64,000 nucleotides of DNA. Source: Clostridia bacterium. GTDB taxonomy: Bacteria; Bacillota; Clostridia; Oscillospirales; Acutalibacteraceae. A program made the position numbers and the translations under genes. Positions 44,453 to 52,113 of this stretch are shown here, in pieces. Location: assembly GCA_017517665.1 (NCBI GenBank), contig JAFWYP010000021.1, positions 35,988-99,987 of the forward strand. The letters are read 5' to 3'. The notes beneath the pieces were generated by a model. That model was not told the DNA's origin, ran no database searches, and saw nothing but the letters and a program-made list of their open reading frames with translations. The number at the start of each line of letters is the position of its first letter. Within the stretch, counting starts at the first letter, position 1.

Positions 44453-45292
44453 ATGGAGCTTGGTTTTGTTGAGATAATCAAAGTAATCCTTATCGGCATA
44501 ATTGAGGGAATAACCGAATGGCTGCCGATAAGCAGTACGGGACATATGCTTCTGTTTGATGCTTTTGTGCCGCTTAAAATGAGTGAAGAATTCAAGGAAA
44601 TGTTCTTTGTTGTCATTCAGCTCGGAGCAATCATGGCTGTTGTAGTCATGTTCTGGAAAAAGATGTTTCCGTTCGGTTATGCCGATAAAAAACTTCAGAT
44701 AAAGAAAAGCATAATTATGATGTGGGTCAAGGTTGTTGTCGGATGCCTTCCTGCTGCAATTCTCGGACTGCTTTTTGATGATTTCCTTGAAGAGCATTTC
44801 GGCAATGCTGTCACAATATCGCTCATGCTTATTCTTTACGGTATAGCGTTTATACTTGTAGAAAACAAGAATAAAAACAGCAGACCGAGGATAAATTCAA
44901 TTTCAAAAATCGATTATAAAACAGCGATAATAATCGGACTTTTTCAGGCACTCTCAATGATTCCCGGAACATCGCGTTCGGGCGCAACGATAGTCGGTGC
45001 ACTTCTTATCGGAGTTTCAAGAACCGCCGCTGCAGAATTCACATTCTTCCTTGCTGTTCCAACCATGCTTGGAGCAAGTGCTCTGAAGCTTCTGAAATTC
45101 GGATTTGATTTCAGCGGTGCGGAAATAACGGTTCTTTTAATCGGAATGATTGTTGCCTTTGCAGTATCTCTTTTTGCAATAAAATTCCTTATGGAATATG
45201 TCAAAAAGCATGATTTCAAGGTGTTCGGATGGTATCGCATAGCTCTCGGCGCATTGGTGCTGCTTATATCACTCTTAACGGAAAATATATAA
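44453..45292 (+). CDS. uppP: Undecaprenyl-diphosphatase
   Basis: BacA-type membrane pyrophosphatase, 279 residues with about eight spans, that recycles undecaprenyl pyrophosphate for wall and teichoic-acid synthesis and can give bacitracin resistance. The conserved motifs are GIIEGITEWLPISSTGHMLL near residue 14 and FQALSMIPGTSRSGATIVGALL, holding the catalytic Glu/Arg/Ser residues. The ATG has AAAAGGGTG upstream. Its place after the GT2-TagF gene fits a shared role in surface polymer assembly. Confidence 0.96.
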   Translation: MELGFVEIIKVILIGIIEGITEWLPISSTGHMLLFDAFVPLKMSEEFKEMFFVVIQLGAIMAVVVMFWKKMFPFGYADKKLQIKKSIIMMWVKVVVGCLPAAILGLLFDDFLEEHFGNAVTISLMLILYGIAFILVENKNKNSRPRINSISKIDYKTAIIIGLFQALSMIPGTSRSGATIVGALLIGVSRTAAAEFTFFLAVPTMLGASALKLLKFGFDFSGAEITVLLIGMIVAFAVSLFAIKFLMEYVKKHDFKVFGWYRIALGALVLLISLLTENI

Positions 45293-45324
45293 AAAATCAC
45301 CGCCAAGGTTTAACTTTGGCGGTG
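45291..45324 (-). terminator. Rho-independent terminator at the end of the 2-oxoacid/acyl-CoA operon
   Basis: CACCGCCAA / TTGGCGGTG with a nine-base loop that can extend the pairing (GTT/AAC). On the minus strand it is followed by TTTTTT; the plus-strand T-run is weaker but may also serve uppP. Confidence 0.8.
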
Positions 45325-45332
45325 TAACTGTT

Positions 45333-47015
45333 TTATTTAGCTGAATCGTTCTGACGGATTTCAACTCGTCTGACCTTTCCGCTGAATGTCTTCGGAAGCT
45401 CGTCAACGAACTCAATGATTCTCGGATATTTATATGGAGCTGTGTTTGTTTTAACATATGTCTGAAGCTCTTTTACAAGCTCATCTGAGCCTTCAAATCC
45501 GGGTCGGAGAACAACGGTTGCCTTAACGATAAATCCTCTTACGGCATCAGGTACGCCCGTAACGGCAACCTCAAGCACAGAAGGATGTTCAAGCATAACG
45601 CTTTCAATTTCGAAAGGTCCGATTCTGTAACCCGAGGATTTGATAACATCGTCGTTTCTTCCAAAGTAAACAAATCTGCCCTGTTCATCTCTGTATGCAA
45701 GGTCGCCCGTGTGGAAGAATCCGTTTCTGTAAGCGTCTGCGGTGTCTTCTTCGCTGAAGTTATAGCTTGCAACAACTCCGCAGGGATGCTCTTCGGGTGA
45801 GGGGGACTTAATGCAGATTTCGCCGATTGTACCTCTCTGGCAATGATTGCCGTCCTCGTCAAGGATATGCACCTTGAGTCCGGGGGCGGGGAAACCGATT
45901 GCACCGGGTACGGGCTTTGTCCAGGGATAAAGTGTGCAGATGCTTACGGGAGTTTCACTCATGCCGAAGCCCTCGTGAATTTCAAGACCCGTTGCCGCTT
46001 TCCACTTGTTGAATATATCTGCGTTGAGTGCCTCGCCTGCAGTGCAGCAATGCGTGATTGATGAAAGATCGTATTTGCTCACATCATTCTGAAGCATGAG
46101 TCTGTACATTGTAGGGGGAACGCAGAAAGTTGTAACCTTGTATTTTTCAAGCTTTGAAAGGATATCCGCGCCGTCAAATTTATCAAAGTCATAAACAAGG
46201 TTTGCGCTTTCGCCCATCCACTGACCGTAATATTTGCCCCAGAGGGATTTTGCCCAGCCCGAGTCCGAAACGGTGAAATGCATTCCGCCGTCAACAACTC
46301 TGTGCCAGAAAACGCCCGTCATAATGTGACCGAGGGGATATTTGAAGTCGTGGGCGATGATTTTGGGATAACCTGTTGTGCCTGATGAAAAGTTGATAAT
46401 CATTGTGTCATCAACCGTTGTTGCGGCATCACCCGTGGGTCTTGTCCATTCTTCGCTTGCATTGTCGAAGCCGTTTTCAAAGTCAATCCAGCCGTCAACA
46501 GCCTTATGCTTTGTTACAAACTTCTTTTCGATGGTTTCGTATTCGTCTTTTCTGTCATCAAAATACTCTGTGCAGTTATCGTCGCCCGTGATAATGGCAT
46601 ATTTTATCTTCGCCTTATTGCAGCGGTAGACGTAATCCTTGCCTTTGAGCATATTTGAAGCGGGTACCATGATTGCACCGATTTTGTTGAGTGCAAGAGT
46701 GATAACCCAGAAAAGATAGCTTCTTTTAAGGATAAGCAGAACGGGGTCGCCCTTCTTAACGCCTTCGGAAACAAGATAGTTTGCGGCTTTATCCGAAAGA
46801 CGTTTCATATCGCCGAAGGTAAATCTTTTTTCTTCTCCGATGTTTGAAACATAGAGAAGGGCAAGCTTATCGGGCTTTTCCGTGCCGAGAACATCAATAA
46901 CATCATATGCATAGTTAAAATCGTTCTCGTATGTTATATTAAAGTTTTCCTGGCAGTCCTTGAGAGAAATGAAAGAATCTCTTGATCTGCCTATGAATTT
47001 TTCATAAATCGGCAT
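45333..47015 (-). CDS. AMP-forming acyl-CoA synthetase (acetyl/medium- or branched-chain type)
   Basis: ANL-superfamily ligase of 560 residues, last gene of the operon. The phosphate loop is INFSSGTTGYPK near residue 208, followed by GEALNADIFNKW, HEGFGMSETP (A5), FHTGDLAYRDEQGRFVYFGRNDDVIKSSGYRIGPFE-type A7/A8 blocks and the catalytic Lys in FSGKVRR near the C-terminus. Overall it resembles the medium-chain acyl-CoA synthetase (MACS) group more than acetyl-CoA synthetase Acs. Alongside a 2-oxoacid oxidoreductase and IlvE it may act on branched-chain acids (inference). Confidence 0.88.
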   Translation of the reverse strand: MPIYEKFIGRSRDSFISLKDCQENFNITYENDFNYAYDVIDVLGTEKPDKLALLYVSNIGEEKRFTFGDMKRLSDKAANYLVSEGVKKGDPVLLILKRSYLFWVITLALNKIGAIMVPASNMLKGKDYVYRCNKAKIKYAIITGDDNCTEYFDDRKDEYETIEKKFVTKHKAVDGWIDFENGFDNASEEWTRPTGDAATTVDDTMIINFSSGTTGYPKIIAHDFKYPLGHIMTGVFWHRVVDGGMHFTVSDSGWAKSLWGKYYGQWMGESANLVYDFDKFDGADILSKLEKYKVTTFCVPPTMYRLMLQNDVSKYDLSSITHCCTAGEALNADIFNKWKAATGLEIHEGFGMSETPVSICTLYPWTKPVPGAIGFPAPGLKVHILDEDGNHCQRGTIGEICIKSPSPEEHPCGVVASYNFSEEDTADAYRNGFFHTGDLAYRDEQGRFVYFGRNDDVIKSSGYRIGPFEIESVMLEHPSVLEVAVTGVPDAVRGFIVKATVVLRPGFEGSDELVKELQTYVKTNTAPYKYPRIIEFVDELPKTFSGKVRRVEIRQNDSAK

Positions 47016-47033
47016 TACGTATCTCCTGACTGA

Positions 47034-47582
47034 TTATTTGAGTACGAGCGCAATAAACTCCGCCTGAGTATCGCCTACGTTTTTATGTGCGTGGGGAATG
47101 CTGGAATCGAAATATGCGCTGTCGCCTTCATTCAGCTCATAACAGATGTCGCCGATATAGAGCAGAAGACTGCCTGAAATAACATAATCAAATTCCTGAC
47201 CCTCATGTTCGTCCATTACGGGAGGATTGCCTGAGGGGTCAATTTTAACAAGGAACGGCTCTGCTTTTTTAGATTTAAAGGTGTATGCAAGATGTTGGAA
47301 TTCATAGCCTGGGTTACGGTTAACAATAAAACCCTTGTTCTTCTTAACAACCGTGCAGGTTGAAAGACGGGGAGATTCACCGCTGATGATATCAAGAATA
47401 TCAACGCCGAGAATAAGAGCGATATTGTTAAGGGTACTGATGGCGAAGTCATATTCGCCATGCTCGAAAGCAATGTAATTATCTTCGGAAATATCAAGCT
47501 TTTCAGCCATATCGGTTGCGGTAAGACCGCAGGTTTCGCGAAGAGAAGCAACTCGCAGGCCTATTTCTTTTAATTCAAGCAT
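47034..47582 (-). CDS. XRE-family regulator with C-terminal cupin
   Basis: A 182-residue protein: helix-turn-helix (RVASLRETCGLTATDMAEKLDI, about 9-30) and a cupin sensor domain (DEHEGQEFDYVISGSLLLYI, LNEGDSAYFDSSIPHAHKN) that could bind a small ligand. Located inside the operon, 22 bases after korC and 18 before the acyl-CoA synthetase gene, it is a natural candidate for the operon's own regulator. Start at 47582 with GGAGG upstream. Confidence 0.88.
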   Translation of the reverse strand: MLELKEIGLRVASLRETCGLTATDMAEKLDISEDNYIAFEHGEYDFAISTLNNIALILGVDILDIISGESPRLSTCTVVKKNKGFIVNRNPGYEFQHLAYTFKSKKAEPFLVKIDPSGNPPVMDEHEGQEFDYVISGSLLLYIGDICYELNEGDSAYFDSSIPHAHKNVGDTQAEFIALVLK

Positions 47583-47604
47583 GGGGGTTCCTCCTTGATT
47601 TTAA

Positions 47605-48135
47605 TTAATAGTTGTAGCCAAGCTCAACAGCCTTGATGTTAAGCTCGATAAGGTTCTGCTTTTTTGCAGGAACAAGCTTTGTCATTGTCTTTTCAACATT
47701 TTCATAGGGCATAACGCCTGCATGCTTAATCATGTGACCGATCATAATCATGTTTGCAAGACCGGGGAGGTTCTCATCCGAAGCAAGCTTTGTTGCGGGA
47801 ATATAGAAAACTTCAACGTCATCTCTTTCAACCTTGCGGTCGATGAGTGAGCTGTCAACAAAAATCTTTGCACCGGGAACAGCACTGTTCTCAAACTTAT
47901 CAAGAGAAGGAAGGTTCATCGCAACAAGAACGTTGGGGTTTGAAACGATGGGTGAACCGATTTTTGTATCGCTGAGAATAACGGAGCAGTTACATGTGCC
48001 GCCTCTCATTTCGGGACCGTAGGAGGGGAGCCAGCTTACTTCTCTGTCTTCAAGAAGACCGTCATATGCAAGGAATTTTCCCGAGAAAAGGATACCCTGA
48101 CCGCCGAAACCGGCAAGAAGAATCTCATATGTCAT
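47605..48135 (-). CDS. korC: 2-oxoacid:ferredoxin oxidoreductase, gamma subunit
   Basis: A 176-residue gamma domain protein: LLAGFGGQGILFSGKFLAYDGL at the N-terminus, SWLPSYGPEMRGGTCNCSVILS, and NLPSLDKFENSAVPGAKI are the family blocks. It is the third catalytic subunit of the four-gene oxidoreductase, two bases after korB. The subunit pattern D-A-B-C (ferredoxin first) is that of 2-oxoglutarate or 2-oxoisovalerate oxidoreductases; the substrate is not decided by sequence alone. Confidence 0.9.
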   Translation of the reverse strand: MTYEILLAGFGGQGILFSGKFLAYDGLLEDREVSWLPSYGPEMRGGTCNCSVILSDTKIGSPIVSNPNVLVAMNLPSLDKFENSAVPGAKIFVDSSLIDRKVERDDVEVFYIPATKLASDENLPGLANMIMIGHMIKHAGVMPYENVEKTMTKLVPAKKQNLIELNIKAVELGYNY

Positions 48136-48137
48136 AA

Positions 48138-48890
48138 TTATTCTGCCTCCTTTTCTGCGGTTTTATCTTTATAAACACCGAGAGGATAATAAGGAATCAT
48201 GTTTTCTTCAAGCCACTCAAGAGCCTTGTCGGGCTTGAGACCCCAGTTTGTGGGGCAGGTGGAAAGAACTTCAACAAGTGAGAAGCCCTTGCCTTCAAGC
48301 TGATTCTGGAAAGCCTTTTTGATTGCCTTCTTTGCAGCCTTTACATTCTTGACGTTGTTAACGGCAACTCTTTCAAGATATGTTGCACCGTCAACATTTG
48401 AGAGAAGCTCGCAAACCTTAACGGGAAGACCGACCTGCTCGGGATTTCTGCCGTAAGGAGAAGTCTGTGTAACCTGACCGGGGAGAGTGGTGGGAGCCAT
48501 CTGACCGCCTGTCATGCCGTAGATTGCGTTGTTAACAAAGATGATGGTGATGTTTTCGCCTCTTGCAGCCGCATGAACTGTTTCGGCAGTACCGATAGCT
48601 GCAAGGTCACCGTCGCCCTGATATGTGAAAACAACATTTTCAGGGAGTGAACGCTTAACACCTGTTGCAACTGCGGGAGCTCTGCCGTGTGCAGCTTCAA
48701 TCATATCGCAGTTGAAATAATTATATGCAAATACCGAGCAGCCTACGGGTGCAACACCGACTGTTCTGCCCTCGATTCCAAGCTCGTCAATAACCTCGGC
48801 AACAAGGCGGTGGATAATGCCGTGTGTGCAGCCGGGGCAATAATGAAGGGGTACATCGGCAAGTGCCTTGGGTTTTTCAAAAACTATCAT
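48138..48890 (-). CDS. korB: 2-oxoacid:ferredoxin oxidoreductase, beta (TPP-binding) subunit
   Basis: A 250-residue thiamine-diphosphate subunit. The TPP/Mg motif is seen as GDGDLAAIG ... NNAIYGMTGGQMAPTT, and the N-terminal HYCPGCTHGIIHRL carries a conserved Cys pair near the iron-sulfur partner. CDMIEAAHGRAPAVATGVKR is a standard block. Its ATG overlaps the korA stop by one base. The enzyme interconverts a 2-oxoacid + CoA and acyl-CoA + CO2 with reduced ferredoxin, in principle in either direction. Confidence 0.92.
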   Translation of the reverse strand: MIVFEKPKALADVPLHYCPGCTHGIIHRLVAEVIDELGIEGRTVGVAPVGCSVFAYNYFNCDMIEAAHGRAPAVATGVKRSLPENVVFTYQGDGDLAAIGTAETVHAAARGENITIIFVNNAIYGMTGGQMAPTTLPGQVTQTSPYGRNPEQVGLPVKVCELLSNVDGATYLERVAVNNVKNVKAAKKAIKKAFQNQLEGKGFSLVEVLSTCPTNWGLKPDKALEWLEENMIPYYPLGVYKDKTAEKEAE

Positions 48891-49960
48891 TATTTGTCAC
48901 CTCCGACGGAATTTGCTTCGTTGATAGAATTAAGTACATCTTCTGTTGTGGGAATCATACCGCCTACACGGTTGCAGAGAAGAACGGGCTTCTTGCAGCG
49001 TGTTGCGAGTTCGATATCCTCAATCATCTGACCCATTGAAAGCTCAACGCTGATGAATGCCTTTACTTTGTCAGCAGCGGCATTGAGAACAGCCTTGGGG
49101 AAGGGCCAGAGGGTGATGGGTCTTATCATACCCACTTTGATGCCCTGAGCGCGTGCCTTATCAATAGCATTCTGTGAAACTCTTGCAGCAACACCGTATG
49201 CAACAATGCAGATTTCGGCGTCATCCATCATGTATTCATCATACATAACTTCTTCAGCTTCAATCTTTGCATATCTTTCGTAACGCTCAAAGTTGTATCT
49301 TTCGAGTTCATCGGGCTGAATGAAGAGAGAGTTGACAACGTTGTGCTCTCTTTCGCAGTTTGTACCGCATGCTGCCCAGCCTGATTTGTCATATTCTTTG
49401 ATTTCGCCCATATCAAGTGAAACGGGTTCCATCATCTGACCCATTGTGCCGTCTGAAAGAAGCATAACGGGCATTCTGTATTTGTCTGCAAGGTCAAAGC
49501 CCTTGAATGTGAGGTTAACCATTTCCTGAACGGAAGCAGGAGCAAGAACAACAAGGTGGAAGTCACCGTGACCTGCGCTCTTTGTTGCCTGGAAATAGTC
49601 GGACTGTGAAGGCTGGATACCGCCGAGACCGGGGCCGCCTCTCTGCACATTGATAATAAGAGCGGGAAGGTCTGAACCTGCAAGATATGAAATGCCTTCG
49701 CTCTTGAGCGCAATTCCGGGGCTTGAGCTTGAAGTCATTGTTCTTTTACCTGCTGCTGCAGCGCCGTAAACCATGTTGATTGCGGCGATTTCGCTTTCAG
49801 CCTGAAGGAATGTGCCGCCGATAAGGGGCATTCTTTTTGCCATATATGCGGCAACTTCTGTCTGCGGAGTTATGGGATAACCGAAGTAATGACGGCAGCC
49901 TGCCATGATAGCAGCTTCCGCAAGAGCTTCGTTACCTTTCATCAATACTTTTTCAGCCAT
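48890..49960 (-). CDS. korA: 2-oxoacid:ferredoxin oxidoreductase, alpha subunit
   Basis: A 356-residue alpha subunit: KGNEALAEAAIMAGCRHYFGYPITPQTEV, MVYGAAAAGKRTMTSSSSPGIALKSEG, PALIINVQRGGPGLGGIQPSQSDYFQAT and VMLLSDGTMGQMMEPV are highly conserved in Kor/Vor alpha chains. The C-terminal domain (VGMIRPITLWPFPKAVL, FISVELSMGQM) is present. It follows the ferredoxin subunit by 12 bases. Confidence 0.92.
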   Translation of the reverse strand: MAEKVLMKGNEALAEAAIMAGCRHYFGYPITPQTEVAAYMAKRMPLIGGTFLQAESEIAAINMVYGAAAAGKRTMTSSSSPGIALKSEGISYLAGSDLPALIINVQRGGPGLGGIQPSQSDYFQATKSAGHGDFHLVVLAPASVQEMVNLTFKGFDLADKYRMPVMLLSDGTMGQMMEPVSLDMGEIKEYDKSGWAACGTNCEREHNVVNSLFIQPDELERYNFERYERYAKIEAEEVMYDEYMMDDAEICIVAYGVAARVSQNAIDKARAQGIKVGMIRPITLWPFPKAVLNAAADKVKAFISVELSMGQMIEDIELATRCKKPVLLCNRVGGMIPTTEDVLNSINEANSVGGDK

Positions 49961-49972
49961 TATTCTTTCTCC

Positions 49973-50179
49973 TTACTTTTCAACGGTGATTACGCAGTCG
50001 GGACACATTGTTGCGCAGAAAGCGCAGCCGATGCAGGCTGACTGGTCTGTGATGCCTGCGGGATGATAACCCTTGGCGTTGATTTCGTCTTTAAGCAATG
50101 CCACAATCTTTTTGGGGCATGCACCAACGCAAAGACCGCAGCCTTTGCAAAGGTCTGTTTTAAAGGTTACTTTTGCCAT
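49973..50179 (-). CDS. korD: 2-oxoacid:ferredoxin oxidoreductase, delta (ferredoxin) subunit
   Basis: A 68-residue 2[4Fe-4S] ferredoxin with two CxxCxxCxxxCP-type clusters: CKGCGLCVGACP at residues 11-22 and CIGCAFCATMCP at about 49-60. It is the electron outlet of the oxidoreductase and first gene of the korDABC block. It has AGGAGGAAG upstream. The 163-base gap before it holds a 161-bp imperfect palindrome. Confidence 0.93.
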   Translation of the reverse strand: MAKVTFKTDLCKGCGLCVGACPKKIVALLKDEINAKGYHPAGITDQSACIGCAFCATMCPDCVITVEK

Positions 50180-50196
50180 AAATCTTCCTCCTAATG

Positions 50197-50357
50197 GTAA
50201 CCACTGAATAAATCGCAGTCACGATTCTCAGCGGCTATTTTTCTGTCATAAATGCCAAAAATACTCGTTAATACACAAAGTATTGCCTGCGTTTTTTGAC
50301 ATTTCTGACTTAAAACTTTCTCGCTGATAATCGCAACACGATTTAATCAGCGGTTAC
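50197..50357. repeat. Imperfect 161-bp palindrome (MITE-like or multi-hairpin element) between the P-loop gene and korD
   Basis: Outer arms start GTAACC / GGTTAC and contain two related hairpins: 50201-50234 (CTGA..AATCG/CGATT..TCAG) and 50320-50353 (GCTGAtAATCG/CGATT..TCAGC). Further inward GTCAtAAATGcCAAAAA pairs with the reverse complement of the right side. The right arm includes the last codons and stop of the P-loop gene. No transposase is present. Confidence 0.6.
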
Positions 50358-51026
50358 TTTTGCCCACGATTGCTTTACATAAAGCTTTATCGGTGTGCAA
50401 TTTACAACTTTATCTTTAAGTGTATCAAATAAATCTTCTTTTACGGTGGTCATTCTTATCGGCAAAGAACTTGCTTTTGAAATTTCTTCGGCATAACCGA
50501 TTGAAGAAATAACATCTTCTGCGGTTGTTTCGTCACCGAGATTGGAATTGTTGACAATTCCCGTGAACTTCATTCTGCAAGCGGTTTCGATTTCTCTCAT
50601 AACCCCGATTGTTGAAGCGCAGTCGGGAGTGAGAGGTCTGAACTTGTTGATGACAAGCAGATATTCATAATCATTCTGTTCGATTATTGACGGTGCGTAT
50701 CTTCCGAGTGCAAGTGCACCTCTGTCATCACCGCCGACATCAACAACTGCTCTTACCGATAAATCATCTATAATCGAATAAGCTTCTGCGGGCAAAGCGG
50801 GAACATCAACATTTGAATTCGCATATTCCGAAGAAATAAGGTGAATTCCTCTTGCTTCAAGATGTTTTTCGCTGTCTTTGGTTCTGAAATAGGGGTTTAC
50901 AATGTCGAGGTCGGCAATGCTTACCTTATCAAATTCTTCACGAAGACGCAGAGCATAGTTGACTGCTATGTTTGTTTTGCCGCTTCCGTAATGACCTGCA
51001 AAGACTGTTATTCTTTTGCTTTCCAT
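50343..51026 (-). CDS. P-loop NTPase of the MinD/ParA/CobQ type, function unknown
   Basis: A 227-residue soluble ATPase. The deviant Walker A loop VFAGHYGSGKTNIA lies near residues 8-21, VSIADLDIVNPYFRT follows as switch region, and VVDVGGDDRGALALG as Walker B-like region. No membrane helix or cysteine motif is seen. The ATG at 51026 comes one base after the ilvE stop, without a clear ribosome site, suggesting coupled translation. Its place between ilvE and korDABC suggests an accessory role, perhaps cofactor loading of the oxidoreductase as in Mrp/NBP35 relatives, but this is inference. The C-terminal codons lie in a palindromic element. Confidence 0.75.
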   Translation of the reverse strand: MESKRITVFAGHYGSGKTNIAVNYALRLREEFDKVSIADLDIVNPYFRTKDSEKHLEARGIHLISSEYANSNVDVPALPAEAYSIIDDLSVRAVVDVGGDDRGALALGRYAPSIIEQNDYEYLLVINKFRPLTPDCASTIGVMREIETACRMKFTGIVNNSNLGDETTAEDVISSIGYAEEISKASSLPIRMTTVKEDLFDTLKDKVVNCTPIKLYVKQSWAKVTAD

Positions 51027-51027
51027 A

Positions 51028-52092
51028 TCAAAGAACTTTAACCCAGCCGAACTTGTCTTCAACTGTGCCGCCCTGAATACCTGTTACGGTATCATAGAGC
51101 TTCTGGCTGATTTCGCCGATTTCACCGCCATTGATTGTCATAACATCGTCCTTATAGCGGAGCTTGCCGACGGGTGAAATAACTGCTGCGGTGCCAGTGC
51201 CGAAGCATTCTTCAAGAGTTCCGTTCTTCTGTGCTTCAAGAAGTTCGTCAACGGAAATCTTTCTTTCTTCAACAGGAAGACCCCAGCTCTTGCAAAGCTC
51301 AATTACGGAGTTTCTTGTGATACCGGGAAGAATGCTGCCGTTGAGCATCGGAGTAACTATAGTGCCGTTAATCTTGAAAAAGATGTTCATTGCGCCTACT
51401 TCTTCGATATATTTTCTTTCAACACCGTCAAGCCAGAGAACCTGTGAATAACCGTCGTCATGTGCCTTAACCTGAGCTGCAAGGCTTGCTGCGTAGTTAC
51501 CGCCTGTCTTTGCAAAGCCCATGCCGCCCTTAACAGCTCTTACATAGTCGTCTTCAATCCAGATGCCTACGGGAGCAAGACCGCTTGAATAGTAAGCACC
51601 TGAGGGGGAGAGGATAACGATGAAGAGATAAGTCTTTGAAGGAGCAACGCCGAGGAAATCGTCTGTTGCAATGATGAAGGGACGGATGTAGAGTGATGTG
51701 CCGGGAGCTGAAGGAATCCAGTCGCGGTCAACATCAACAACTGCGCTTACAGCCTGAACGAAATCTTCAACGGGAAGCTCGGGGATGCAGAGACGCTTGT
51801 TTGTATCGTTTGTTCTCTTTGCGTTCATTTCGGGTCTGAAAAGACGGACTTCGCCGTCAGCGCCCTTGTAAGCCTTAAGACCTTCAAACATTTCCTGACC
51901 ATAGTGGAAAACCATGCAAGCGGGGGAAAGGCTGAGGTTTGAATAAGGAACTATGCGGGGGTCATGCCAACCCTGACCCTCTGTATAATTCATAACAAAC
52001 ATGTGGTCGGTAAAGATTTTTCCGAAGTCGAGATTGCTTTCGTCGGGCTTCTGTTTGGGAGCGGTTGTTCTCTCAATTTTAATATTTAACAT
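51028..52092 (-). CDS. ilvE: Branched-chain amino acid aminotransferase
   Basis: PLP fold-type IV transaminase, 354 residues, connecting Val/Leu/Ile with their 2-oxoacids. YTEGQGWHDPRIVPYSNLSL, FHYGQEMFEGLKAYKG, RLFRPEMNAKRTNDT, TSLYIRPFIIAT, GGNYAASLAAQVKAHDDGY with the nearby PLP region, VLWLDGVERKYIEEVGAMNIFF and CFGTGTAAVISPVGKL mark the long (eukaryote-like) IlvE subgroup. The ATG at 52092 follows AAAGGGTG. Its location next to a 2-oxoacid oxidoreductase and acyl-CoA synthetases suggests work on branched 2-oxoacids in that pathway. Confidence 0.95.
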   Translation of the reverse strand: MLNIKIERTTAPKQKPDESNLDFGKIFTDHMFVMNYTEGQGWHDPRIVPYSNLSLSPACMVFHYGQEMFEGLKAYKGADGEVRLFRPEMNAKRTNDTNKRLCIPELPVEDFVQAVSAVVDVDRDWIPSAPGTSLYIRPFIIATDDFLGVAPSKTYLFIVILSPSGAYYSSGLAPVGIWIEDDYVRAVKGGMGFAKTGGNYAASLAAQVKAHDDGYSQVLWLDGVERKYIEEVGAMNIFFKINGTIVTPMLNGSILPGITRNSVIELCKSWGLPVEERKISVDELLEAQKNGTLEECFGTGTAAVISPVGKLRYKDDVMTINGGEIGEISQKLYDTVTGIQGGTVEDKFGWVKVL

Positions 52093-52113
52093 TTTTAACA
52101 CCCTTTCGGTAAT

